Positions 27,379 to 39,191 of a DNA stretch of 64,000 bases are shown here, piece by piece (the first letter of the stretch is position 1; each line of letters starts with the position of its first letter). The notes under the pieces are model-generated. The model was given only the letters and a program-made list of their open reading frames with translations. It was not told the DNA's origin and ran no database searches. The stretch comes from Hyalella azteca (lineage: Eukaryota; Arthropoda; Malacostraca; Amphipoda; Hyalellidae). The position numbers and the translations under genes are program-made. The stretch is taken from positions 187,130 through 251,129 of the forward strand of contig NW_025930409.1 in the NCBI RefSeq assembly GCF_000764305.2. Reading direction: 5' to 3'.

Positions 27379-27463
27379 ATCTCATATGACTTATTGTATC
27401 TCATATGACTTATTGTATCTCATATGACTTATTGTATCTCATATGACTTGTTGGAGTAGCAAC
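27379..27463. repeat. 19-bp tandem repeat ATCTCATATGACTTATTGT, 4 copies
   Basis: Four near-identical copies are followed by GGAGTAGCAACG. A separate diverged copy of the last unit with this flank (ATCTCAAATGACTTGTTGGA) lies at about 27638-27666, so the right boundary was duplicated together with its flank. Confidence 0.9.
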
Positions 27464-27839
27464 GATGCTCGAGTTCCAGAGTTTGTGAGTACTTTCGAGC
27501 GAATGAATGGCTTTTACTTCTCTTTGGCTTCATTAGAAATTTGTAAACAGTTATGCAATTGACTGCCATGAGGAGGAAATTTTTAACTGAACTCTGAATA
27601 CAGTACCTATCTTATTAGACTAACTCATGGTTTTTCAAATCTCAAATGACTTGTTGGAGTAGAAACGTTACTGGTGCATCTCTCCAGAACGTAATTGATT
27701 TCGAAAGCATGGGAAGCACAGTTTTATTTGAAATTAATATAAGTATGCGACAGATTTCGACGTTCTTCAAAAATTTCAATTGAATATGACGGTTAAGTAG
27801 GAGATTTTTTATTTTTGGCATAAATCGTTATACCGTTAC

Positions 27840-28200
27840 CAGACGTAATAACCCGGCATGTTAGCCTTACTGGTTAATAACCCCCTTACTTTCTAACCTG
27901 ACTGTTTAACTGGACAGGTTAGTCCTGCTGTTTCATCCAGCAGGTTAGCCTTGCATGTTAATACAGCAAGCTAGCCTTACTGGTAAACTGGTAAACCCAG
28001 CACCAGCAGGTTAGCCTTGCATGTTAATGCAGCAAGCTAGCCTTATTGGTAAACTGGTAAACCCAGCACCAGCAGGTTAGCCTTACTGATTATCCCAAGA
28101 GGTTAGATTACTGATTATCCCAGAACGTTAGCCTTACTGGTTATCCCAGGTAGTTAGCCTTACTGAATATCCCAGAACGTTAGCCTTACAGGTTAACACG
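27840..28200. repeat. Diverged tandem repeat built on GTTAGCCTTACTGGTTA
   Basis: About ten units of 20-60 bp carry variants of GTTAGCCTTACTGGTTATCC. A longer perfect segment (GCATGTTAAT...AGCAAGCTAGCCTTA...GGTAAACTGGTAAACCCAGC) is duplicated at about 27951-28010 and 28016-28075. The core resembles the array at 1425-1612. Confidence 0.85.
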
Positions 28201-28809
28201 ATGTGGTATTTCTCAGCAGAACAATGCAGCGCTGGACTCGTATGTTCTGAGAGCGTCGAGCGTTTCTCGGTTTGTTCGGCCAGCAAAATTGAATAATTCA
28301 TTGACTGAATTATTCCCGAGGAACATTATAGCCAGTCACAGCATAACATCATTATTTTTTCGTTTTAGTAAATTTTCAATTTCGCAAAAATTCAATTTGA
28401 TTTCACATGTTTGTCGAAGTTAGATTTATACTGGAGTCATGTTTCATTCTGAATTTTGTCTACAGTACACAACATTGTGTTGGTATGTTTAATAAAGATC
28501 CATAGAACTTATCACGAATTCATATCGGAAATCAAGCAAATTTATTTACAAAAGCACCATGAAACGTGGTAGTCATTAATCTTCAAGCCACGAATGTCTT
28601 CAAGTTCGATATAACCTCTCGTGCTCGCAGATTAGATTATCGCAGACCTCTCGTGCCTTTTTATCTTTAATAATCTTTTTTTTTGTGGCGTGTATGGATG
28701 TTACGCTTGTTGTAGCGTTTTCGTGGCGTATATGAAGGCTGCATTTGTTATAACGTTTGCTTGGCCAATGCGTTTTCTTAGCCGTGATATCTGCTACAAC
28801 TAGCACAGA

Positions 28810-29192
28810 TATCGTGTATAATCAACAGATATATCTGATATGATTAGCTATAATATCTGCTAATATCAGAACTAATATCAGTTAATATCAGCACTGATAT
28901 CTGCTATAATCAGCACTAATATCTTATATAATCAGCACTAATATCTTATATAATCAGCACTAATATCTACTATAATCAGCACTGATATCTTCTATAATCG
29001 GCACTGATATCTACTACTATAATCAGCACTAATATCTACAATAATCAGCACTGATATCTACTATAATCAGCACTGATATCTGCCATAATCAGCACTAACA
29101 TCTTATATAATCAGCACTGATATCTGCTATAATCAGCACTGAAATATACTATAATCAGCACTAATATCTGCTATAATCAGCACTGATATCTG
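28810..29192. repeat. 22-bp minisatellite ATAATCAGCACTGATATCTGCT, about 16 copies
   Basis: Units vary at a few positions (CTGATATC or CTAATATC, TCTGCTAT or TCTTATAT). It directly abuts the unrelated 31-bp array at 29195. Confidence 0.95.
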
Positions 29193-29194
29193 CT

Positions 29195-29486
29195 AAGGCG
29201 CCACATGACGCCGCCTTCTCGTCATCAGGCGCCACGTGACGGCGCCTGCTCGTCATCAGGCGCCACATGACGAAGCCTGCTCGTCATCAGGCGCCACATG
29301 ACGACGCCTGCTCGTCATCAGGCGCCTCATGACGACGCCTGCTCGTCATCAGGCGCCACATGACGGCGCCTCCTCGTCATCAGGCGCCACATGACGGCGC
29401 CTCCTCGTCATCAGGCGCCACATGACGGCGCCTCCTCGTCATCAGGCGCCACATGACGGCGCCTCTTCGTCATCAGGCGCCACAAA
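29195..29486. repeat. 31-bp GC-rich minisatellite, about 9.5 copies
   Basis: The unit GGCGCCACATGACGACGCCT plus GCTCGTCATCA repeats every 31 bp (AGGCGCC at 29227, 29258, 29289 and so on). Each unit has the GGCGCC palindrome and a CGCCTG...CAGGCG stem, so single strands can fold. Its GC content is strikingly higher than the 22-bp AT-rich array that touches it on the left. Confidence 0.95.
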
Positions 29487-29614
29487 TAATGACGTGCTTC
29501 ATCACAAACACAAACTTTACTGCAGGTACTGTCGTACAGTCCACGTCAGCGCTCGTCTCACCACGTCACTCACGATTAATAGTTTTAATAATTTAATATT
29601 AAAATTAAAATATA

Positions 29615-29644
29615 TTATTATTTATTATTAATAATAAATAATAA
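29615..29644. repeat. Perfect 30-bp AT palindrome
   Basis: TTATTATTTATTATT followed by its exact reverse complement. It lies in a very AT-rich tract (29580-29700). Confidence 0.85.
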
Positions 29645-30154
29645 AATAAATTTGTTCATTATTAATATTATTAAATGATTAATAGTTTTTAAATTAATAG
29701 TTCCACGCTGAATAGTTTCTTTAGAAGCGCAAACTTCCTGTAGGATTGCCTGCCTTGAGATGAAGCGCGTCAATGGAACTGGAATTACCGAAGAACACTC
29801 CAGTTGAGAACCACTCATTCCTTCTATATGATTATCTATGGAGAATCTATAATATCTCCTATTTATATAGAATTAAACTCAATCATTAAGGTATTCATAG
29901 ATTTTGTTAAAGATTTGGAAATAACTTGCAACCCCTTCAGGTAATATGGATCATCTTATAGACAGAAATAAATTTGTTTAGATATGTTTTGAGTGTTACT
30001 CAAGTCTATTTTGTACGAGATGCCAAGTCTGTGTTGTTGTAAAAGATGCCACCGTTGCTTGATGATTCTTAGATAAAAACTGTACATTTTACTACGCTGC
30101 ATTATTGATGGAATAATCACCTAATCTAGCTACCTCAGCATAAAATTAGAATGA

Positions 30155-30295
30155 TAATAATTAATAATATTAATAATATTAATAATAATAATAATAATAA
30201 TGTTAATAATAATAATAATACCAATAATAATAACATTATTAGTAATGTTATTATTATTGGTATTGTTGGTATTATTACTAATAATACTAACAAAA
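30155..30295. repeat. (AAT)n microsatellite with a 22-bp-arm hairpin
   Basis: Imperfect AAT repeats are followed by an inverted repeat: TACCAATAATAATAACATTA at 30219-30238, loop TTAG, reverse complement at 30243-30262, extended by 2 bp outward. Beyond the loop the repeat strand switches from AAT to ATT, as if the array had folded back on itself. Confidence 0.93.
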
Positions 30296-30430
30296 ATATT
30301 ATTAATGATACAAATAGAAAAAACAACATATGACATTATAAAACTATAACTATAACTACATTATAAAACTATAATGTATTAATGTTGTCTACACTCTTCA
30401 TTGTGAAAAGAACATGGCAATTTTAGCCTA

Positions 30431-30842
30431 ACCTTAATGAGTATGAACCTTAATGAATATGAACCTTAATGAGTATGAACCTTAATGAATATGAACCCTA
30501 ATGAGTATGAACCTTAATGAGTATGAACCTTAATGAGTATGAACCTTAATGAGTATGAACCTTAATGAGTATGAACCTTAATGAGTTTGACACTTATTGA
30601 ACATAAACTTTAGTGAATATGAACCTTGATGAATATGAACCTTAAGGAGTATGAATCTTAATGAGTAAGAATCTTAATGAGTATAAACCTTAATGAGTAT
30701 TAACCTTATTGAGTAATAATCTTAATGATTATGAAGCTTTGTGAGGATGAACCTTTATGAGTATTAACCTTAATGAGGATGAACCTTAATGAGTATGAAC
30801 CTTAATGAGTAGGAATCTTCATGAGTATCAACCTTTATGAAC
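30431..30842. repeat. 16-bp minisatellite AACCTTAATGAGTATG, about 26 copies
   Basis: The first 11 or so units are nearly identical. Copies after 30590 are increasingly diverged (TTAACCTTATTGAG, GAAGCTTTGTGAGGA), which suggests homogenisation at one end only. Confidence 0.95.
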
Positions 30843-32885
30843 TGTTTATAGTCGAGTGAATTATTTCTGTGCTATTTCTGCAGCAGTCTTCGGCGAGCAT
30901 TTCCCTGGCAATGAAATGTTCAATTTCTCATGGACGGAACATTGTTTCTGGCGACAATAATGGTGTGCGCGCCGGTGTTTTTCTTCCAAATCTGCTAAAA
31001 AAAAGCTCAAAAGGTACATGGATCAGGATATGTATCACGTGTAATAGAAATATATATGTTGAGATCAGAGGTAATTCGAATTAATGATAGAACCTAACAT
31101 TTTTGCTCGTGACCAAAACGTATAAAGTTAGTCGCTTTAGAACGATATTTGCCAGACTTGACTCGCTCCAGGTGAAGACTTTCGAAATTAAATCGGCACA
31201 ATATCAGGCAACCATTAATTAACGAGTGCAATGTATGACATTATTGAGGGAACTTTACATAAATTTAAAAAATTTAAACTTAGAATTATAAAAAAGATCC
31301 TGTCATTTATGAGAAAGAATAAATTTTACAGTTTTATATCAATATCCCAAGTTTCTATGCCAACTTTGAACAAAGCCATGAATTTCACTGAATTGGGCAC
31401 ATATAATACCAGGGAATATATTGTGTTAATGTATCGTTTAATAAACAATGACGGCCTCCTGAAATATCGTTCCCATATTTCCCTTTCCTCCTCTTACAAA
31501 ATGTCGTTCATTAGTTTTATCTTGTTTCTCGTAGGCACTTTTATTGTTGAAGGAGAATATTTTTTTCTAAAATAATAAAAAAAAACATTAATAACGATTC
31601 AATTTTGTCGTGCGTTGAAATTGTGGGAATAAACAAGCAGAATAATCGATGGCAATGGAAAAATTACAAAAACTTTTAATTGGTGTAATTAACCACCAAA
31701 ACTTGAAGTATTTCCAGGGAAATAATCATTGCATTCACCTTTTTGAAAATTACATTACCACCTTTAGTGGAATATTTCGTTTTAAGCAGTAATTTTAATT
31801 ATAAATATATATTGAATTAAGATTGAATAAAATAAATTTAAATATATCAATTTTAATTTGATTAATTTTTGACCACACTAATAACCAAAAACGCCTCAAG
31901 GAACTATATATTTTATTTAAATGATTATAATAGCGATCAAAATATTAAGTACCATCACTCGATCACAGAAAAATAAAGGAAAATAGTTTCCAAGAAAAAA
32001 CGCGTTTTTGTTTCATTCAAATTGTGTTTCATTTCACATTCCAAAACGAGTGACCCTTGTCGCCATCTCGTCAGAAAAGGCACCGTTTATTTTTCTGACT
32101 GGTCGTGCAGCAACGTTTCATCTCCTCGTCGCTTGCAATATTCTTCGTAATGAATGTTTTCACCGGACCAAATTTATTCAATTAAGAATAACATATATTT
32201 ATATGTAGAACTTCATAACCTAGTCCAATATCGCACCCACGCACACAGTCCTCCCACTCGCGACGGTCTTAAAGTAAAGCTCAGAACAGCGGTGGGTAAA
32301 TTGCAATCTTCGAGGTCAACCTTTAAACTCGAGCAAGGGGATTTTGAGGGCATCGTACCCCCTCCTTAGCGGCGGCGGAGCGGCACACAACCTCTCACGA
32401 CGGCGGCTGCATGGAAACTGACACGTCGGGCATCATCATCACCTCTCACCGAGGGCACCACAGCACCAACGACTCGACACAATCATTCAAACATTTCATA
32501 TTATGTATAGAATATTATGTAGATGTTGACTGAAGATAATAACCGGCAGTCATAACGATTAAAAATCAATTATTCAATATTTTCAATCGTGATTACCATG
32601 GCCCAACTATTCGTAAATAAAAATGAAAGACGAGTGAAATCCAGTGCGAATGAAAGTTTTTACTTTAATTTTCTCCTTTCGCAAGAAGACAAATTACTAC
32701 ATAAATATTAATATTACTATATAAATATAACAACTTATGCGTGTTATGAAGTTGAGAATCTTTATACAGCAGCAAGATTTAACATCCCGGATTCTTTATA
32801 CAAAGTTGCTCACCAGGAGTTAGAGACATTCGATCATTACGTCTATAACGATCTCATTTGTCAGCTACGAAGCTCCGTATATATT

Positions 32886-33100
32886 GCACTAATTTCATTT
32901 CGATATGCTAATTTCAATTAAATACACTAATTTCACTTGAATACACTAATTTCAATTGAATACACTAATTTCACCTCAATACATTGATTTCACCTCAATA
33001 CATTAATTTCGCCTGAATACACTAATTTTACCTGAATTCATGAATTTCACCTGAATACACTAATTTCATCTCAATACACATACTTCACTTGAACACGCTG
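32886..33100. repeat. 18-19-bp minisatellite TACACTAATTTCACTTGAA, about 11 copies
   Basis: Units begin CTAATTTC at 32888, 32908, 32927, 32945 and 32964 and continue diverged to 33100. Confidence 0.9.
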
Positions 33101-33410
33101 ATTTCAATCGGAGATTTCCTCTTGTCTTGCGTTGTTTGAAGGCCAACATAACAGGTGAGATTCTTACTATCACTAACTGCATTGTTCATGGCTGCCGTGA
33201 AAACCGCAATGCTAATAAAAACTAAGCTTTGAACAAAAAATTAATGATACTGATTAATTAAGAAAATTCCATAAATTTCCAGGAAAATTTCAGGGGTATT
33301 AACTACATGATAACTATCACTCATGGAAAAATTAACGAAAGTCTGATGCAAGAGTAATGATTTACAAAAAGCAAGTGAACGACCCCGACATGAATGGCCG
33401 CTTTACGGCT

Positions 33411-33895
33411 TTACGAAATGGCCACCACATGAATGGCCCCCACATGAATGGCCCCCACATGAATGGCCCCCACATGAATGGCCCCCACAACCACATGAAT
33501 GACCACCACATGAATGGCCACCACATGAATGGCCCCCACATGAATGGCCCCCACATGAATGACCACCACATGAATGACCACCACATGAATGGCCCCCACA
33601 TGAATGACCCCCACATGAATGGCCCCCACATGAATGACCACCACATGAATGACCACCACATGAATGACCACCACATGAATGACCACCACATGAATGGCCC
33701 CCACATGAATGGCCCCCACATGAATGACCACCACATGAATGGCCACTACATGAATGACCACCACATGAATGGCCCCCACATGAATGACCACCACATGAAT
33801 GACCCCCACATGAATGGCCACTACATGAATGGCCCCCACATGAATGACCACCACATGAATGACCAGCACATGAATGACCTCCACGTTAATGGCCG
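33411..33895. repeat. 15-bp minisatellite coding a Met-Asn-X-X-His pentapeptide
   Basis: About 32 copies of CACATGAATGGCCCC or CACATGAATGACCAC, plus a few variants, span the block. The unit is exactly five codons, so the plus-strand frame 33357-33989 (210 codons) reads MNGPH, MNDHH, MNGHH and MNDPH without a stop, with a non-repeat head (MIYKKQVNDPDMNGR...) and tail. The minus strand is also open in two frames. Substitutions lie mostly at two codons (GGC/GAC and CCC/CAC), each a coordinated amino-acid switch. A His/Asn-rich secreted or metal-binding protein is possible, but there is no signal peptide and no splice evidence. Treat it as a repeat first. Confidence 0.93.
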
Positions 33896-33989
33896 CCATT
33901 CACCAGCTTTCCACGGAATCTTTGGTCCTTCGCTCCAGTGTCGCAGAAGCGGAAACTGTCGTCACGGAAGACAGCGATCGAGATCCTGA

Positions 33990-36900
33990 TCAAATTACAT
34001 ACTCGATAGCAAGCGCGATAAAAAATGGGGACCAGATAGAGACAGGTATGAATTAGACAGCATTCTTTGTTTGTTCGAAGTCAATATGCACCATTCCTCC
34101 AACTATATTATTATTATTTAATGCACGTTTCTTGGCAAATGGTTGGCAAAAGTCACGAATCAGTAGACTTTGAAACTAACTCTTGAGTCAAAATATCAAT
34201 GCAATGAGGTTTGTCATTATAAATTATTTTAGCCAATACCTTGCTATACATAATGAACCATATTCTGTTCTCGTCTTATTTATATATTATTAATTACATT
34301 CCGCTTCTTCCAAGAATCTCTCATGACGCTTTGTCATCTTTTCATAACTCTTCATTGCTTTTAGTTATCGTTTATCATGGCATCGTTTTTCTGCTGTTAC
34401 TTGTTCTTCCTGCGTACTCCCAACTTTACCGCTCAGATGCCGATTTATTAACCATCTCTAATTAACGCAGCCGCTCATACGCGTTTGATTGAAAAAATAT
34501 CATTCATAACAAGAAGTGCTAAGACTTCAATAGATTTTTTTTAATTCACGCCCAAGTTTGCTAAACCCCTCCTGCAAAGTCAAGTTTTGACTCCTTCGTT
34601 TTCCACCGATATTTTTTATCAGTCGCTGCATGTTCTTCCTTCACCGACGTCTGGTCATGCACGTTTCCCCATGCCCTCATCCCCCACACGCGAGCTCCAT
34701 TCCAATACCTTCAATAACAAGCAGAGGGTCTCGTCACGTTACTTTGCAAGTCCCGTAACACGAAAACATCTTCAGACCTTGCAATGACTTCCCTAACGAG
34801 TGCCTCGATCGAGTGCGTAGTTCCGGGCTACGGCCACAGAGTTTGTTAATTCTTGTATGAGTCTGGGGGAGCTTAACAAACTACGTAGCACGGATGTCTG
34901 GCTCAGAGATGTGGTAATTAAATGTCTGGAGATTTCTGCGTAGTAAGCGCTGCAATGCACGCGCAGTCCAAACTCTACTCTCAATGCTCACATGTCGCAA
35001 TTTATTTAAAGAAACTCGTTAAATAAACATTCACGCTTTGTTAAATAATCTCACATGTCGAAATTCAATTGGGAAATTATTGTTTAATATTATGCGTCTA
35101 CTAAACTCAAAACAAATTCTTCCCCAAAACAATTACAACTGACTTCGTTGTTTAGTTTCTCGATACAAGCAACCCAGCCATTGGAAGCCTTCTGAGTATT
35201 GCTCAATATTTTTAATTTTATTCTGTACGCTGCATTCCAATATTTTTGCAAATGCACACCAAATATTGATCAGGAACTACCCAATGTTAAGAGAGAGATA
35301 CGTGAGCGCAAATCAGTGAACTTCACTTGTAACTTGTAAGAAAAACAAAACCTTGTCTGCATGATAGTCAATGCACTTTTCAAACAATTGTTTTTCGAAA
35401 AAGATGATTTTTGCTTAATGAATAAAGCATGTACCTCATCTCGCAGAGCAGAGATTTTGACAATGCGTTCTAGAGACATCAGTTGCTACCAGTAATGTTA
35501 TTCTGCTAGTAAGTGCAACACTTGTTTTACAACCCATAAGTAAGGTACTCAGAAAAATATTTCACTTTGTAATGCATCTAGAAGCAGCAATTATGATGGC
35601 CGCGGTTGTTAACCTGAAATGTTTAATTCTATGTAAATGCAAGGCAGCTCTTACAGCCTCAGGTTATTTGACCTCCTGATCTTATTCGAAATTTTATAAG
35701 CAAGTAACTAAGACACAACTAGCTTCCTCCGTGTTACTCCACCCCTTCAGACATTCCCCCCAATTGTTTATTTATTGTTCGTCCTCCGTTCCCATGAACA
35801 TTTCCCCAAATTGTTTGTTTGTGGCTCGAATACTTTCCGATCGAGCATTTTCCCAATTGTTTGCTTGTTTTTTGTCCATAGTTGTTTCAACATTTCCCCC
35901 AGTTGTGCGTTTTTTCCCGCCTTCATTTCAAACATTTCCTCAATAGTTTATTCCTTTGATTCTTTCATCCACCGCTCCTTTCAGCGTAAACATGAACAAA
36001 CTGAGATTTATTTTAAAAAGTACATGAAAATGATACATGCCAATTACAATTTTGATCCTGATTCGATAAGCTTTGAAAAATTCGCTTTTAAAATGCATTT
36101 GCTACTTCATGACATTTGCAGCATTCCAACAACACCAAATTCCATCCTATGATCACAATAAAAAAAATCACCGATATTACGCCAAAAAAAACTCAAACGA
36201 CGGAATTTTATTAATTAACAACGACGGTAGCATAACAAAGTTTAATGGACATAATTCAAGTGTCTTCAGGGGCGAATTTATGATAGGTGCATAAAAATTA
36301 TGTCCTATATTATTTGGAATATATAACAGACGCACGAAGTATTATTATTCACGACAAAGTTATATAAATGTACATGTGGGAATGCTACTCAAGCTTCCCA
36401 TGTACATGTAACTTTTTGTAACTCAAATGTAACTTTTTGTTTCCCATGTAACTCAAATACTTCCCATGTACATGTAACTTTTTAAAAGCGGTTTGATGTG
36501 AGAATGTACCTGAAGCATCTCAAATATTTTTTTCGAGAATATTGTAATGTATGTATATAATTTACCGATTTCTCATAGATACTTTTAGTGGTAGTAATTT
36601 TAATTTTATTTTAAGCGATTATTTTAGTTTGGGGATTTTATACAACGAGATGGAAGTATAGAAGATGAACGCAACTCAAACAAACATGAAAGTTTAAAGG
36701 CAGCCATAAAAGTGTAGCATATACGTAATTCTTTTTTCCCAAAAATTACTCGTTTCACTTTTGATCTAATGGCTTCAATTTAAAACTCAATTTTGACATA
36801 AATTATTCTTCGTAAACTTTAAGATGTACATTTTAATGTAAAATTTAATGTGTTGTGAAACGGTTTCCACATTTAACTCAACTAAATAAGAACATTCCTA

Positions 36901-38056
36901 AACAACTAAAATAATTTTTATTAGACACTATAGTACATTATTAAATAGGGCATTCTAATCAAATCATTTCATCGCCTAATAAGGAATTTCACCGTCTTAG
37001 ATGATGCTTAGCATACTGCAAAACTAACGTAAATAGTTTGTGTCTTTTTCTAAACCATTTTTGCTATGTTTTTTTTTTTTACCTGGCATCTCAAGCAATA
37101 GGAAAGATAATATCGATTATGGAGCGGCCATTTTTAACCTTGAGAATCATACAATTTAAATATATTGGTACATCTCAATGGCAAGGAGAAAATTCACGAG
37201 ACAAAGCAACGAGCTTTGAGGGCTAAAATTTCAGCATGGATCGAACAACGTGAAAATTATACTTTGTTCAGCACACAATATATTACATTGTTCACTCTTC
37301 AGCTATATGATTACTCGGCACACCTCACAATGAGCCAAATAAATCTTCTTCGCAATGTATAAAATAAATCTTTTCGTTGAAAAATGCGGTAGAGAGAATG
37401 CACCAAGATAATGGAAATGCACCAACCTTACAAACATGCCCTATATACAGCATTCCCTCACAGTGCACATGTGATATTCTTATAAAAATTAATTTGTTGA
37501 GACAGGAACTAAATTCGGGCATTTATTTCACCATCGTCTTTCTCTGCCGGCTACGACCAGACTCATAAGACTGTAGTTCAGTGCAGAGCGGAAGATCAAC
37601 TCAAAAGACGAGGTTTTATTACCTAGCTATACAGATTTTAATTAGTCACTTGTCACGTAGAAATATCAATCGCACGTACGGCGACATGAAATCCATAATA
37701 ATGAGCACGTGTCTAATCGATAATTGAACAGGGATGGAGAAAGACCATGTGCCTCATTAATGAACAGCATAAAGTAGCGGATAGTCTATAAGAAACAACG
37801 ACGACATTAATCACTTTATTAACTAAAAGGAAATATTGAATGGTAATGACAAGAAGTTATCAATGAATTGTAATTAAACCTCAACCAATGTAAAGATTTA
37901 TGCTTAAGTTAACCACATAGGTACAAAATTGAAGAAAAAGCTGCTCAATAATAGTGTTCATACATGTTAGCATGACAAATATAGGTTAAAAAACTGCACA
38001 TATTCATTTAAAACTGCACATATTCAGTGCCCCGTTCAGTCACAGGCACTGTTTAA
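33990..38056. other. Intergenic, no recognised gene
   Basis: No family matches. Weak repeats inside are a CATTTCCCCAATTGTTT series at 35745-35945 and ACTCAAATGTAACTTTTTGT / TTCCCATGTACATGTAACTT duplications at 36370-36485. Confidence 0.5.
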
Positions 38057-38149
38057 CAGCGCCGGAGCACAACTAGCCGGAGCGCAACAGGCTACTCCTA
38101 TTATCTAACCTGCGCCTGTTGCGCTCCGGCCAGTTGTGCTCCGGCGCTG
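38057..38149. repeat. Inverted repeat, 36-bp GC-rich arms, 21-bp loop
   Basis: The arm at 38057-38092 begins CAGCGCCGGAGCACAACT. The arm at 38114-38149 is its reverse complement with one mismatch (A versus G at the tenth pair from the loop side). Similarity continues imperfectly outward (CAGGCACTG / CAGTGGCTG). Each arm itself holds a direct repeat of GCCGGAGC-CAAC. It may be a foldback element; no target duplication was identified. Confidence 0.92.
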
Positions 38150-38329
38150 TGAAGCAGTGGCTGTGTTGTGCAAAGCGGATTTACTGTTAGCCGGAGTTAC
38201 CCACAGCTCATTGATCTGAGACTATGTGTAGATATTGCATGCTGATGGTTGGCGTTGGGCCCAGGGCCTGTTTACGAGTCAATTTTGTTACCCACGGCTG
38301 CTCTCCCGTACATTTTAATAGGGGGTAAA

Positions 38330-38571
38330 TGTATCAGTCTTCGAGTCAGTGAAACACGATCAGGGACACGCACATGTATTTCAGTAGGAGGTTGACACAA
38401 GAAGAGAGCGATTGACGCGCCGCAAACGCTTTGCTACGCGTTGACGTGACCGCGACACGTAGTTGTCTTAGGAGGTCGCGGCGCGTCAATCGCTCTCTTC
38501 TTGTGTCAACCTCCTACTGAAATACATGTGCATGTCTCTGATCGTGTTTCACTGACTCGAAGACTGATACA
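38330..38571. repeat. LTR-like 242-bp palindrome, 94-bp inverted arms around a 54-bp centre
   Basis: Arm A (38330-38423) starts TGTATCAGTCTTCGAGTCAG. Arm A' (38478-38571) is its reverse complement with two mismatches and ends CTGATACA, so the unit begins TG and ends CA as LTRs do. The centre (38425-38477) is the reverse complement of 39745-39797, which follows the third copy of arm A at 39651-39744. The centre is therefore inverted relative to the left arm when the two loci are compared. Next to A' is TGGTGCCCCGG, a primer-binding-site-like 11-mer that also abuts the 39651 copy. Confidence 0.9.
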
Positions 38572-38808
38572 TGGTGCCCCGGGTGAGGATTAGTCATTTT
38601 ATAAAAGGTTTCATAATTTAAAATGCTCACGTCAGCACCTGTATCAATTTTAAAAGGGAATATATTGTGCAAATTCAATTGAATATATACGACCCATCTA
38701 AAATTAGAATCAGTCCCACATTCACCTATGAAATACGTAGATTCAGCCTCCTCGTCTCGCGAAGTCGTGCGTGTCTCGACGATCTCGTTCACTCCGTGCA
38801 GTGTAGGC
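38572..38808 (-). pseudogene. Retroviral-type aspartic protease fragment of an LTR retrotransposon
   Basis: On the minus strand the frame covering 38514-38792 has the retropepsin active-site motif KIDTGADVSIL (catalytic DTGA) followed by NYETFYKM, preceded by the hydrophobic strand WVVYIQLNLHNI. This fits the start of the pol region of a Ty3/Gypsy-type element, whose protease cleaves the polyprotein. After about 35 more residues the frame runs into the primer-site-like 11-mer and the LTR palindrome, so the rest of protease and all of reverse transcriptase, RNase H and integrase are missing here. It lies directly downstream, in minus-strand order, of the gag pieces. Decayed remnant. Confidence 0.85.
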
Positions 38809-39191
38809 GCAGGACTAAGTGATGAAAAGTTGGCGGAAAAGTTGGAACATCTCTATTTAAGCAACAGACAAAATTTCACCTTGGATTTGGTCGTGGAATT
38901 TACTAGGTCGTATTGCGACGTGAGAGAAGGCCGCCGTAACGAGCATGGAGGTGATGCGCAGACGAGCGTAGATGCGGTCCAGGTGCGGCATCAACCCCGA
39001 GAGCCTAGAGGTGCGCGGCCTACAGAAACCAGAGCCGACGACTCAAGAGGACGGGTTTGTGCGAACTGTGGCTATAAGCATGGTCTTAACCGATGTCCAG
39101 CGACGGGAAGAAAATGTCATAACTGTGGGCGAGACGGTCACTTCAGTAGAGCGTGTCACGGCCGGAACTCATGAGCCAGGTCCTATCCTGC
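38809..39191 (+). pseudogene. Inverted C-terminal gag segment with two zinc knuckles
   Basis: Unlike the gag and protease pieces on either side, this segment reads on the plus strand. After GCAGGA at 38809 it encodes LSDEKLAEKLEHLYLSNRQ, a typical end of the gag capsid region, and near 39057-39170 two nucleocapsid knuckles: CANCGYKHGLNRC (CX2CX3HX4C) and CHNCGRDGHFSRAC (CX2CX4HX4C). A TGA at 39172-39174 closes it. It is bounded by inverted hexamers GCAGGA (38809-38814) and TCCTGC (39186-39191). Flipping it would place it where the minus-strand gag stops at a TAG, which supports a true inversion. Inference: the inversion happened after or during retrotransposition of this copy. Confidence 0.88.

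Noticed and set aside
29195..29486. 31-bp repeats that look CRISPR-like in period
   Set aside because: The units are contiguous with no unique spacers, and the context is eukaryotic. It is a minisatellite.
33362..33899. Minus-strand MWWSF/MWGPF and HVGAI frames
   Set aside because: They are the reverse of the 15-bp array and have no start context or non-repeat domain.
36073..36294. 73-codon plus frame near 36.1 kb
   Set aside because: No family match and no splice signals that connect it to other exons; the length is within chance for AT-rich sequence.
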